From Selenomonadales bacterium UBA7018 (GTDB lineage: Bacteria; Bacillota; Negativicutes; Selenomonadales; Selenomonadaceae), in the NCBI GenBank assembly GCA_002448305.1, contig DJWY01000006.1, forward strand, positions 1-37,497: DNA of 37,497 nt, read 5' to 3'. The notes beneath the pieces were generated by a model. It had not been told where the DNA came from and searched no databases. It saw only the letters and a list, made by a program, of their open reading frames with translations. The position numbers were made by a program, and so were the translations under genes. Shown here piece by piece: positions 16,112 through 23,864 of this stretch (its first letter is position 1; each line of letters starts with the position of its first letter).

Positions 16112-17236
16112 ATGGAGCATAATTTTTATTTAGATAAGCTTTTCGGGCTGAAAGAAAATTTTTCAGTCAAAATAATTTCGGGACTGCGCGGCGTGGGCAA
16201 AACGACCTTGCTTAAAAACTTCGCGGCGAGCTTGCAAGCAGAAGGCGAAAAGGTAATTTTCATCGATTGCGAAGAAAATCCCACGCTGAAAACTTTCCAA
16301 CAGCTTTACGAATTTGTTGACACGAAAACTGCCGAGCTTGATAAATTTTATTTGCTTATCGACGAGATTGACCGCGTCGACGAGTGGGAAAAGGCAATTA
16401 ACGCACTCTTCGTGGGTGCGCCCGCAGAAATTTACGTGACGGGTACGAGCCAAAAGCTTGCCGAAAAAATTTCCGAACTTCTCCCCGAAAATTGCGACGT
16501 GCTAAAAATGTCGCCACTTAGTTTCGCAGACTACGAAAAAATTTCTCTGGCGAAAAATGAGCTGGAAAATTATTTGCACTTCGGAGCTATGCCCGCCGTC
16601 CTCGACGCCGATAAAAATTTTGCGCCGAAAATTTTACGCGGTCTGGCTTACGAGATAATCTTTGACCTTGTCGAAAAAAATTCAGTGAGCGACGCCGGCT
16701 TATTCCGAATGCTGATAAAATTTTTGGCTCGCAATGTCGGCTATTCTGTTAGCGTCAACGAATTTTTCAAGAGCTTAGACGAATACACTTTCTATAAGAC
16801 GAAAAATTTTATAAGCGTCGTATTGGATTCTGGTCTTTTTATAAAAGTTCCGCGCTTCGACATAAAGGCGAATAATCATTTAGTCGGCGGCGAAAAATTT
16901 TACTGTGCTGACAATGGAATACTTTCCGGACTTGCGAAAGTTGATGAGAAATTTTTCATAGAGAATGCAGTTTGCAACGAACTTTTGCGGCGCGGCTTTG
17001 AAGTGAGCACGGGCAGATTCGGCACAATGCACATAAATTTCATGGCGACTAAGGGCGACAAGAAAATTTTTGTTCAAGTCTTTTTGCCTAACGGCTTGAT
17101 TAGTGCTCGCAGAATTACGCGACCGCTCCGCGCCCTGCCCGACGATTGTGAAAAAATTTTAATCAGCATGGAGCGCATTAAAAATCCTGGCGGCGTGCAA
17201 TGTATGACGTTAAAAGAATTTCTTGCGAAAGGTTAA
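16112..17236 (+). CDS. AAA ATPase, DUF4143-type ATP-binding protein
   Basis: Residues about 15-130 are a AAA_14-type ATPase domain with Walker A GLRGVGKTT (24-32), an acidic Walker B-like YLLIDEIDRVDEW and the sensor-like VTGTSQ. Residues about 170-370 resemble the DUF4143 winged-helix/nuclease-like region, including KFYCADNGIL and NELLRRGFEV, which recall the usual pattern. The function of the family is not established. Members are common, multi-copy accessory genes in anaerobes. The SD is weak (GGTG). It diverges from the flagellar operon and is followed by a T-rich stretch without a clear hairpin. Confidence 0.8.
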   Translation: MEHNFYLDKLFGLKENFSVKIISGLRGVGKTTLLKNFAASLQAEGEKVIFIDCEENPTLKTFQQLYEFVDTKTAELDKFYLLIDEIDRVDEWEKAINALFVGAPAEIYVTGTSQKLAEKISELLPENCDVLKMSPLSFADYEKISLAKNELENYLHFGAMPAVLDADKNFAPKILRGLAYEIIFDLVEKNSVSDAGLFRMLIKFLARNVGYSVSVNEFFKSLDEYTFYKTKNFISVVLDSGLFIKVPRFDIKANNHLVGGEKFYCADNGILSGLAKVDEKFFIENAVCNELLRRGFEVSTGRFGTMHINFMATKGDKKIFVQVFLPNGLISARRITRPLRALPDDCEKILISMERIKNPGGVQCMTLKEFLAKG

Positions 17237-17257
17237 AAATTTTTTCTACATACCTAC

Positions 17258-17286
17258 TTGCAGGATTTCTTCATGTAAGGTAGAAT
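17258..17286 (+). promoter_or_regulatory. Promoter upstream of a tiny ORF
   Basis: TTGCAG, 17 nt and TAGAAT form a sigma-A-type promoter. It lies 52 nt before the tiny ORF at 17338, and it would otherwise drive only the YopX gene. Confidence 0.5.
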
Positions 17287-17337
17287 AAGTACATAAAACT
17301 TAGAAAATTTTTTCACATACAAAAGGAGGTAGGTTAA

Positions 17338-17430
17338 GTAGAGGAGATTAAAAACATTTTTGATTTCGCTAAACCCGCTAAGCATCAACAACTTAAAATT
17401 TTAACTCGCGAAGAAAATTTTTGGGCGTAG
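17338..17430 (+). pseudogene. 30-codon ORF with SD but GTA in place of a start codon
   Basis: AAAGGAGG (17322-17329) sits 8 nt before a GTA codon. From there a frame is open for 30 codons to TAG. The peptide begins VEEIKNIFDFAKPAKHQQLK and continues with ILTREENFWA, and it reads like real protein. The codon before GTA is an in-frame stop (TAA). The simplest reading is a short gene, or the beginning of a longer one, that has lost its start codon. A non-standard start or a chance ORF are alternatives. No homologue is recognised. Confidence 0.35.
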
Positions 17431-17433
17431 GAT

Positions 17434-17530
17434 TATGACAAAAAAGTTTTTGGGGCATAGAAGTCTATGACAAAAATTTTTTAGGTCATAAAAAAAACTA
17501 TGGCAAAAAATTTTTTCAGTGTTATAATTG
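17434..17530 (+). repeat. Three tandem 32-33 bp promoter-like units
   Basis: TATGACA occurs at 17434 and 17466, and TATGGCA at 17499, each followed by an A-run then a T-run. At a 17-nt spacing after the -35-like hexamer the units carry TAGAAG, AAAAAA (TAAAAA at 16 nt) and TATAAT. Only the third is a good promoter. The second unit is also a dyad, TATGAC ... GTCATA. The 32-33 bp period equals about three helical turns, so regulator binding on one face is possible. Confidence 0.6.
17500..17528 (+). promoter_or_regulatory. Promoter of the YopX-family gene
   Basis: ATGGCA, 17 nt and TATAAT lie about 50 nt before the ATG at 17578. This is the third and only well-matched unit of the tandem array. 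Confidence 0.55.
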
Positions 17531-17577
17531 CGGGCATTGAAATTTTGATTTGTATTTAAAGTCGGAGGTGTCCTTTC

Positions 17578-18063
17578 ATGGCAGAACGTGAAATCAAATA
17601 TCGCGGCTTAAAAACTTTTCAAATATTCAGCGGCGAGATGAAGAGCGTTTGGATCTACGGTTTCTATCTTAAGCGCGGGACTTATGGCGATCCCGGTCCG
17701 CAGGCGCACATTTTCGTTTACGAAAACGGTTACGAAGGCTATCGCGTAGAAGCGAAGACTATCGGACAATTCACTGAACTCGTTGACATTACAGGGAAGG
17801 AAATCTACGAAGACGATATAATTTCCCTAGAGGACGGGCGAATTGGCGTTATAAATTTTAAAGACGGGTGTTTCGTAGTCAATTACGGTAGTGGAACGCG
17901 TCAAGCACTCTACGACGTGCAGGATCTTAAGATGACGATTTTAGGCAATCGCTTTGAAAATCCTGAACTACTCGTCAGCGTCATACCGCCAAAAAAAAAC
18001 GAAAACAACGCACAAGAACTTCTATCAAACGAATTTGAGCGGGAGTTAATCGCAATGGAGTGA
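17578..18063 (+). CDS. YopX family protein (phage-type)
   Basis: The 161-residue protein has the YopX pattern: REIKYRGL at the N-terminus, then TIGQFTELVDITGKEIYEDD near residues 62-81, a small beta-rich core and ILGNRFENPELL near 121-132. YopX proteins are small, mostly phage-encoded, and of unknown function. No other phage gene is nearby, so this is likely a remnant or a domesticated copy. The residues after about 135 (PPKKNENN onward) go beyond the usual end. SD GGAGG lies 9 nt before ATG. It shares a transcript with the next gene, which starts a few bases after its stop. Confidence 0.85.
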   Translation: MAEREIKYRGLKTFQIFSGEMKSVWIYGFYLKRGTYGDPGPQAHIFVYENGYEGYRVEAKTIGQFTELVDITGKEIYEDDIISLEDGRIGVINFKDGCFVVNYGSGTRQALYDVQDLKMTILGNRFENPELLVSVIPPKKNENNAQELLSNEFERELIAME

Positions 18064-18068
18064 GGCAG

Positions 18069-18626
18069 ATGCTTAAGAAAATATCAATGGCTCTGCTGAT
18101 TACTTTTCTACTATCTGGCAACGTGGCGCAATCTTATGACTTGCCGCAACTAAAGCCCGATAGGAAAATATCCAATAATGCTAAGTCCGAAAAAAAATCA
18201 GTGCTCAAAAGTGATTGGCAAGACGCAGAGCTTTTCGAGCAAAAAATAAAGGCGCGCTTGGACAGCGGCGAGAATCTTCCGCCCAATGACCCTGCGCGTG
18301 TGCCGTCAGATCAAAACTATGTATTCATTGGTTTTTACAATGACGCGCCGTATTTCCTTGATAAGTACTCAATTAAAATCAAAAAAAATTCTGATGCCGC
18401 GAGAGTCTGGGAGCAAAATATCTTCCCGATAAGTCAGAAATTTTCTCCGCAAAATGCAAAGTCTACTCATCAAAAGTTTTGTCTGCAGGACGGAAAGTTT
18501 TTTAACTCAAATAAGGCGAAAGACGAATTAGCAGACATAACTAACGAGGCGGATAAAATCTTTCTGCAGGAATGTTTTAAAGTCGGATACTACTTTGCCT
18601 TTGGAGAAGAGGCTACAAAAAATTAA
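18069..18626 (+). CDS. Exported protein of unknown function
   Basis: The 185-residue protein begins with a signal peptide (MLKKISMALLITFLLSGNVA, cleavage near residue 20-23), so it is exported. The mature part starts with a low-complexity lysine-rich stretch. It is followed by a compact region with YVFIGFYNDAPYFLDKYSIK, VWEQNIFPIS, a single Cys in KFCLQDGKFFN and IFLQECFKVGYYFAFGEE. I recognise no named family. The ATG at 18069 has GGAG 8 nt upstream and is preferred over a GTG at 18060 that overlaps the YopX stop. It is followed by a strong terminator, so it forms a two-gene unit with the YopX gene. Confidence 0.75.
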   Translation: MLKKISMALLITFLLSGNVAQSYDLPQLKPDRKISNNAKSEKKSVLKSDWQDAELFEQKIKARLDSGENLPPNDPARVPSDQNYVFIGFYNDAPYFLDKYSIKIKKNSDAARVWEQNIFPISQKFSPQNAKSTHQKFCLQDGKFFNSNKAKDELADITNEADKIFLQECFKVGYYFAFGEEATKN

Positions 18627-18646
18627 ATATTGAACGGAAAAAATTT

Positions 18647-18672
18647 CCTCGACAACCGTCGGGGATTTTTTC
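18647..18672 (+). terminator. Intrinsic terminator after the exported protein gene
   Basis: CCTCGAC (18647-18653) pairs with GTCGGGG (18658-18664) around an AACC loop with one G-U pair. ATTTTTT follows. It lies 20 nt after the stop and just before the metY promoter. Confidence 0.88.
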
Positions 18673-18673
18673 A

Positions 18674-18702
18674 TTGACAATTTAAATGTCGTGAAGTATT
18701 AT
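18674..18702 (+). promoter_or_regulatory. Promoter of metY
   Basis: TTGACA (18674-18679), 17 nt and TATTAT (18697-18702) precede the metY ATG by about 42 nt. The leader is too short for an S-box or T-box riboswitch. Confidence 0.75.
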
Positions 18703-18744
18703 AGCCGCGTTATACTTTCAAGAAATTTTTAGGGGGAATTCATC

Positions 18745-20034
18745 ATGAGCGAACGCAAATATAAATTCGAGACTCTTCAACTGCACGTCGGACAGGAACA
18801 GGCCGACCCCGTCACTGACGCCCGCGCCGTTCCGATTTATCAAACAACTTCTTACGTCTTCCATGACTTTCAGCACGCGGCAGACCGTTTCGCGCTGAAG
18901 GACGTAGGAAATATTTATGGTCGCTTGACGAATCCTACGCAAGATGTTTTTGAAAAGCGTATCGCGGCTCTTGAAGGTGGCTCAGCGGCATTAGCTGTTG
19001 CAAGCGGCGCGGCGGCAGTCACCTACGTTGCGCAAGCTCTCGCCCAACAAAGTCATCATATCGTTGCGGCAACCATGATTTACGGCGGCACTTTTAATCT
19101 TTTCGAGCACACCTTGCCCGCTTTCGGTATCGAAACAACTTTTGTCGACCCGACGAAGGGCGCGAACGTTTTCGAAGCGGCTATTAAGGACAACACAAAA
19201 TTTATCTTTATTGAATCAGTCGGCAATCCTAATGCCACGCTGATTGATATTCAAGCCGTCGCTGACATTGCGCACAAACATAAAATCCCGCTCGTCATTG
19301 ATAACACTTTTGCCACGCCCTATCAAATTCGCCCCTTTGAACTCGGCGCAGATATTATCGTTCACAGTGCGACGAAATTTATCGGCGGGCACGGAACGAC
19401 TTTAGGCGGCGTTATTGTCGAGTCGGGGAAATTTGATTGGGAAAAATCCGGCAAGTTCCCGCAACTCGTCGAACCTAATCCCAGTTATCACGGCGTCAGT
19501 TTTTATAAGGCACTTGGCGCGGCGGCGTTCGTAACTTATATTCGGGCGATTCTCCTGCGCGATACCGGCGCGGCAATCTCTCCGCTTAGTGCATTTATGC
19601 TTTTGCAGGGCGTCGAGACTTTATCTCTGCGCGTTGAGCGTCACGTTGAGAACGCTTTAAAAGTCGTTGATTATCTTGCGAGAAATCCTAAAGTCGACAA
19701 GGTTAATCACCCTGCGCTTGAAAATCACCCAGACCACGCGCTTTATAAAAAATATTTCCCGAACGGCGGCATTTCTATTTTCACATTCGAGATTAAAGGC
19801 GGTGCGCAAGCCGCGCAGAAATTTATTGACAGCTTGAAAATTTTCTCGCTCCTTGCAAATGTCGCCGACGTTAAATCTTTGGTGATTCACCCCGCGTCAA
19901 CTACTCATTCCCAAATGACTGAATCCGAGCTTCTAGCGTCAGGAATCACACCCGCGACAATTCGTCTTTCAATCGGCACTGAACATATTGACGACATTAT
20001 CGCTGACCTTGAAGAAGGTTTCGCGGCTATCTAA
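18745..20034 (+). CDS. metY: O-acetylhomoserine sulfhydrylase MetY
   Basis: This PLP enzyme makes homocysteine from O-acetylhomoserine and sulfide. At 429 residues it has the length of MetY rather than the shorter MetB/MetC. Motifs are FETLQLHVGQEQADPVT at the N-terminus, IYGRLTNPTQDVFEKRIAALEGG near 55-77, the PLP lysine K211 in SATKFIGGHG, and HPASTTHSQ near 383. The ATG has AGGGGG 8 nt upstream. It has its own promoter and terminator, so it is a single-gene unit. It shares a bidirectional terminator with the convergent htpX gene. Confidence 0.96.
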   Translation: MSERKYKFETLQLHVGQEQADPVTDARAVPIYQTTSYVFHDFQHAADRFALKDVGNIYGRLTNPTQDVFEKRIAALEGGSAALAVASGAAAVTYVAQALAQQSHHIVAATMIYGGTFNLFEHTLPAFGIETTFVDPTKGANVFEAAIKDNTKFIFIESVGNPNATLIDIQAVADIAHKHKIPLVIDNTFATPYQIRPFELGADIIVHSATKFIGGHGTTLGGVIVESGKFDWEKSGKFPQLVEPNPSYHGVSFYKALGAAAFVTYIRAILLRDTGAAISPLSAFMLLQGVETLSLRVERHVENALKVVDYLARNPKVDKVNHPALENHPDHALYKKYFPNGGISIFTFEIKGGAQAAQKFIDSLKIFSLLANVADVKSLVIHPASTTHSQMTESELLASGITPATIRLSIGTEHIDDIIADLEEGFAAI

Positions 20035-20053
20035 AAATTTTCGGAAACAAAAA

Positions 20054-20086
20054 ATCCCCTGCAACTGCGCGGGGGATAATTTTTTT
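20054..20086. terminator. Bidirectional terminator between metY and htpX
   Basis: ATCCCC (20054-20059) pairs with GGGGAT (20072-20077), with a small inner GC pairing. Plus-strand T-tract 20080-20086 serves metY. A run of A residues on the other side, read as T on the minus strand, serves htpX. Confidence 0.88.
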
Positions 20087-20951
20087 ATGCGAGCAAATGC
20101 ATTTCCCTAGCTTGTTCGCGAAGATGCGCGATTCTGTCTTCGGTGTCGGGGTGTGTCGAAAATAAATTCTTCAGAGCCTTTTTCGAGTTCTCCAGCGGAT
20201 TAATTATAAACATGTGAGCTGTCGCCGTTCCGGCTTGAGGCATTGGCGCATAACGTTGCGCGTAGTATTCAATTTTCTCAAGCGCGTTGGCAAGGTACAT
20301 AGGATTGCCGCAAATTTCGCCGCCGGTTTTATCAGCGTCGTATTCCCGCGAACGCGATACCGCCAGCTGAATCAGTGAAGCGGCTATCGGTGCAATAATA
20401 ATCGTCGCGAGCGTCCCGATAATCCCGCCGTTATCGTCGTCCGAGCGCGTCCCGAAAATCGCGCCCCATTGAACGATATTTGCAACCATAGAAATAACGC
20501 CCGCCATTGAAGCCGCTATCGTCCCGATTAAAATATCTCTGTGCTTGACGTGCGCAAGTTCATGACCGAGCACGCCGGAAATTTCGTTGTAGTCGAGGGC
20601 GCGCATAAGCCCTGTCGTGACGGCAACCGCCGCATGGTCGGGACTTCTGCCGGTCGCAAAGGCGTTAGGAACTTCGCTATCAATCACGTAAACGCGCGGC
20701 ATTGGTAAATCAGCATTTTGCGCGAGCGTCTGAACGATTTTATAAAGTTGGGGCGAATCCGCCTCCGAAATTTCGCGGGCATTGTAGCTTTTTAAAACAA
20801 TCGAGTCGCTGAACCAGTAGCTGAAAAAATTCATGCCGATTGAAATCACCAGCATAATCATTGCGCCAGTCGAGCCGCCAACTTGCCCGCCGATTGCAAC
20901 CATTAATCCCGTCAGCAACGCCATTAATACAAACGTTTTGAATATGTTCAA
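20085..20951 (-). CDS. htpX: Membrane zinc metalloprotease HtpX
   Basis: HtpX is an M48-family inner-membrane protease involved in quality control of membrane proteins. It has two N-terminal membrane helices (about residues 5-25 and 29-48), the zinc site HELAH at 130-134, two further hydrophobic segments (about 142-165 and 175-200) and the third-ligand region SREYDADKTG. The 288-residue length is typical. Translation starts at TTG, with AGGAGG 9 nt upstream. It is monocistronic, with its own promoter at 20975-21003. Confidence 0.96.
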   Translation of the reverse strand: MNIFKTFVLMALLTGLMVAIGGQVGGSTGAMIMLVISIGMNFFSYWFSDSIVLKSYNAREISEADSPQLYKIVQTLAQNADLPMPRVYVIDSEVPNAFATGRSPDHAAVAVTTGLMRALDYNEISGVLGHELAHVKHRDILIGTIAASMAGVISMVANIVQWGAIFGTRSDDDNGGIIGTLATIIIAPIAASLIQLAVSRSREYDADKTGGEICGNPMYLANALEKIEYYAQRYAPMPQAGTATAHMFIINPLENSKKALKNLFSTHPDTEDRIAHLREQAREMHLLA

Positions 20952-20974
20952 GATAAGTCCTCCTTTCAGCGCAG

Positions 20975-21003
20975 ATTATATGCGAACTACAGAATTTTTT
21001 CAA
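20975..21003 (-). promoter_or_regulatory. Promoter of htpX
   Basis: On the minus strand TTGAAA (20998-21003), 17 nt and TATAAT (20975-20980) lie about 24 nt upstream of the TTG start. No CIRCE heat-shock element was seen. Confidence 0.7.
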
Positions 21004-21056
21004 ATTAATTTTAGCCGCCGCCCCCGAACAATTTATAAACTTTTCTTAAATTGGCT

Positions 21057-21084
21057 TTGTATTAGCCGTGCTTTATTGTATAAT
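21057..21084 (+). promoter_or_regulatory. Promoter of pyruvate kinase
   Basis: TTGTAT (21057-21062), 16 nt and TATAAT (21079-21084) precede the ATG at 21111 by 26 nt. An A5T4 run follows the -10 after 3 nt. Confidence 0.65.
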
Positions 21085-21110
21085 GATAAAAATTTTCTGG
21101 AGGGCTGATT

Positions 21111-22523
21111 ATGCTTAAGAAAACTAAAATTATCTGCACGCAAGGTCCCGCCACCGACGCGCCTGGCATTATCGAAGGGCTTATCGAAAACGGTATGAAC
21201 GCCGCCCGCTTCAATTTCTCGCACGGCGACCACGCAGGGCATAAGAAACGTATCGACGCCGTTAAAGCCGCCGCGCACAAGTCCGGCAAAATTATTTCGC
21301 TGATTCTCGATACCAAAGGTCCCGAAATGCGCTTGGGAGAATTCAAAAACGGCGCAGTTCAACTCGTCGAAGGCAATAAATTCGTCCTTGTCAACGATGA
21401 CATAGCAGGCGACGAAGCTCAAGCGACCGTCACGCACAAATTGCTTTATACTGAAGTTAAAGTCGGCGATAAACTTTTGCTCAATGACGGGCTTGTAGAA
21501 CTTCGCATTGACGAAATTAAGGACAAAAATATTTACACGACGATTTTAAATTCCGGCAAGATGAGTAGCCGCAAACGTGTCGCCGCGCCAGGCGTCGCGC
21601 TCGGACTTCCTGCCATTTCGGAGCAAGACGAAAAAGATATTTTGTTCGGCATTGAAAACGATATGGATTTTGTCGCCGCCAGTTTCATTCAACGCGCCGC
21701 CGACGTCAAAGCCCTGCGCGAACTCATTACCAAAAACGGCGGGCACATGGAAATAATTTCCAAAATCGAAAACCTTGAGGGCGTCCGCAACATTGACGAG
21801 ATTATTGACGCCAGCGACGGAATTATGGTTGCTCGCGGTGATTTGGGCGTCGAAATTCCCGCCGAAGACGTGCCCATTATCCAGAAAGATATTATCCGGA
21901 AATGCAACGCGATTGGAAAGCCCGTTGTCGTCGCGACGCAAATGCTTGAAAGTATGACGGTTAATCCGCGCCCGACCCGCGCTGAAGTTTCCGACGTGGG
22001 CAACGCAATTCTTGACGGCGCAGATGTCATTATGCTTAGCGGTGAAACTGCTAGCGGAAAATATCCCGTCGAAGCCGCAACCATGATGAAACAAATTGCC
22101 CTGCGCATTGAGGAATCCCTCGAATACAAAGAAATTTTCCTGCAGAAGGGTATGCACAGAAAAAATTCGCAAACGGACGCTATCGCCCATGCAACCGTTC
22201 AGCTCGGCTACGAACTCAACGCCAAAGCAATTATCACGCCGACTAAATCGGGCTATACTACTCGCGTCGTCTCGAAATATAAACCGAAAGCCCCGATTAT
22301 CGCCTTTACGCAAACTTCGCAAGTCGCTCGCCATTTGAATTTGCGTTGGGGCGTCTATCCGATTCCCGGAACGCCTTGGCTTGATATTCTGCAGATGATT
22401 GATTATTCTTCGGCGGCGTCTCTGGAAAAAGGTTTCGTCGAAAAGGGCGACCTTGTAATTTTAACTGCGGGCATGAAGTACGGCGAAGGCGGCACCAGTT
22501 CAATTCGCTTGCACACGATTTAA
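21111..22523 (+). CDS. pyk: Pyruvate kinase
   Basis: This glycolytic enzyme transfers phosphate from PEP to ADP. It has TKIICTQGPAT and ARFNFSHGDH at the N-terminus, LDTKGPEMRLGEF near 65-77, the catalytic lysine in ISKIENLEGV near 217-226, MVARGDLGVEIP near 242-253 and MLSGETASGKYPVEA near 308-322. At 470 residues it has the short form without the extra PEP-utilizing C-terminal domain seen in Bacillus. SD GGAGGG lies 6 nt before the ATG. It has its own promoter and terminator. Confidence 0.97.
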   Translation: MLKKTKIICTQGPATDAPGIIEGLIENGMNAARFNFSHGDHAGHKKRIDAVKAAAHKSGKIISLILDTKGPEMRLGEFKNGAVQLVEGNKFVLVNDDIAGDEAQATVTHKLLYTEVKVGDKLLLNDGLVELRIDEIKDKNIYTTILNSGKMSSRKRVAAPGVALGLPAISEQDEKDILFGIENDMDFVAASFIQRAADVKALRELITKNGGHMEIISKIENLEGVRNIDEIIDASDGIMVARGDLGVEIPAEDVPIIQKDIIRKCNAIGKPVVVATQMLESMTVNPRPTRAEVSDVGNAILDGADVIMLSGETASGKYPVEAATMMKQIALRIEESLEYKEIFLQKGMHRKNSQTDAIAHATVQLGYELNAKAIITPTKSGYTTRVVSKYKPKAPIIAFTQTSQVARHLNLRWGVYPIPGTPWLDILQMIDYSSAASLEKGFVEKGDLVILTAGMKYGEGGTSSIRLHTI

Positions 22524-22545
22524 AAATTTATCGCAAAAAATTTTT

Positions 22546-22573
22546 GCCTCGACGCATTATCGGGGCTTTTTTG
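22546..22573 (+). terminator. Terminator of pyruvate kinase
   Basis: GCCTCG (22546-22551) pairs with CGGGGC (22561-22566), with one G-U pair. Six T residues follow. The -10 box of the next operon starts only 5 nt after the T-tract. Confidence 0.85.
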
Positions 22574-22576
22574 TGC

Positions 22577-22582
22577 TATAAT
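22577..22582 (+). promoter_or_regulatory. -10 box of the condensation-dipeptidase operon
   Basis: TATAAT lies 31 nt before the ATG at 22614. No good -35 is visible, because the expected position falls in the loop of the preceding terminator hairpin. Confidence 0.45.
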
Positions 22583-22613
22583 AGCGGCTAAATAATTCAG
22601 AGGAGGAAAATTT

Positions 22614-23852
22614 ATGAAGTATTATCCTTTGCGCCCTATTCAGCGTTGGCTGGTCGATACGCACTTCAACAAGGCAAAATCGACCATGATGAATATTGGC
22701 GGGCTTTTCAAATTGTCGGCGTCGATTGATATGAATCACTTTGCAGACGCGATAAATCATGTTTTGGAGACGTATGACATTTTCCGTTGCAGATTCGTTT
22801 TCCACCCCGAAACAAGCGATTTATGCCAGATTTTTGAAGGCGCGGTTGAAAAAGTTTTTTTGGAACGCATGAGCGACGACGCCTTCCAAAAACGCATGGA
22901 AAAATTGCGCGAGCCGTATTATTTGATTAATCAGCCGCTTTATCGTCTTTATTTAATGGAGACGCCGACTGCGAAATATTTTTACGCCGATTTTTATCAT
23001 GCGATAATGGACGGCGTGGCGTCGTCGTATTTATTCGTTCGTGCGGTAGATATGGCGTATCGCGGGCGCACTCTGAGAAAAATTGAGAGCTATGCGGACT
23101 ACGTCGAAGAAGAAGCGAACATTCCGCCCGAAGAGCTTAAAGCCGGTCATCAATATTGGCGCGATATGTTAAAGCGTTTCGATAAGAAAAAACATTTGCC
23201 ACCCGTGAAAGTTAAAGGCGTCGCGGCGTGGACTAAAGGCAGTTTAGATTACGAATTTAAAAACTTCACGGAAGAATTTTTCAGAACAACAAAGCTTGAC
23301 GAGAATAATTTTTTCTTGGGCGCGGCTATGCTGACAATGGTTAAGCTAACCGGCACGAAAGAATCAATCATGAGCTGGATTCATAACGGGCGGACGAATA
23401 TGCGCGAACATCGCTTAATGGGCTTAATGTTGGAGCAATATCCTTGCGCGTGGAATTTCCAAAAAGATATTTCCGTCGGCGAGTTTCTGAACAGATTGGA
23501 AGGACAAAATCAAATTGGCATAAATTATCGCAAAAGTCTGGACGTTGTTTACGGCGAAGGCTTGGAAGATGATTGCGTCAGCTTTATTTTCCAAAAACAT
23601 ATAAACGGCGACGCAATAATTGCAGATACGACCGCTAAAGTGGTTTACCTGCCGCCCAATGAAATTTCCGCTGTGGAAAATGCGCTTGATATAGAAGTTG
23701 AGTCGCAACCGACTGGAACTTATAATTTGTTCCTAGATTACGACGCAAGCCGCTATTCCGAAGCGGAAATGAAAACTTTCGCGCTGACTATGGAGAAAAC
23801 TTTGCAAGATATGCGCACCACTGATAAAATGGTATCCGAAATTTTGAAGTAA
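22614..23852 (+). CDS. Stand-alone condensation-domain protein
   Basis: The 412-residue protein is built like a single NRPS-type condensation domain (related to PapA/alcohol acyltransferases). It starts with YYPLRPIQRWLVD and has the catalytic motif YHAIMDGVA at residues 128-136 (H129, D133, G134). The first His of the usual HHxxxDG motif is Tyr. FLGAAMLTMVKLTG near 240 and the late GTYNLFLDYDASRYSEAEM are also condensation-like. No adenylation or carrier domain is nearby, so its acyl or aminoacyl donor and acceptor are unknown. SD AGAGGAGG lies 8 nt before ATG. The exported dipeptidase gene follows after 12 nt. The pairing suggests amide or ester chemistry on a peptide or envelope component, which is inference. 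Confidence 0.82.
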   Translation: MKYYPLRPIQRWLVDTHFNKAKSTMMNIGGLFKLSASIDMNHFADAINHVLETYDIFRCRFVFHPETSDLCQIFEGAVEKVFLERMSDDAFQKRMEKLREPYYLINQPLYRLYLMETPTAKYFYADFYHAIMDGVASSYLFVRAVDMAYRGRTLRKIESYADYVEEEANIPPEELKAGHQYWRDMLKRFDKKKHLPPVKVKGVAAWTKGSLDYEFKNFTEEFFRTTKLDENNFFLGAAMLTMVKLTGTKESIMSWIHNGRTNMREHRLMGLMLEQYPCAWNFQKDISVGEFLNRLEGQNQIGINYRKSLDVVYGEGLEDDCVSFIFQKHINGDAIIADTTAKVVYLPPNEISAVENALDIEVESQPTGTYNLFLDYDASRYSEAEMKTFALTMEKTLQDMRTTDKMVSEILK

Positions 23853-23864
23853 GGAGATTTTACA

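Larger units (their letters stand above)
17237..17577 (+). other. 341-bp intergenic region with promoters, repeats and a tiny ORF
   Basis: This gap holds a promoter (17258-17286), a strong SD followed by a 30-codon open stretch without a standard start (17338-17430), and three tandem promoter-like units (17434-17530) leading into the YopX gene. No structured RNA was recognised. Confidence 0.6.

Noticed and set aside
17578..18626. Intact prophage
   Set aside because: Only one phage-type gene is present. No integrase, capsid, terminase or attachment repeats were found.
18703..18744. S-box or T-box leader for metY
   Set aside because: The leader is about 40 nt, too short for either element.
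21546..22334. Long open frame on the minus strand inside pyruvate kinase
   Set aside because: It is antisense to a fully conserved gene, has low-complexity composition with no family resemblance, and lacks an SD.
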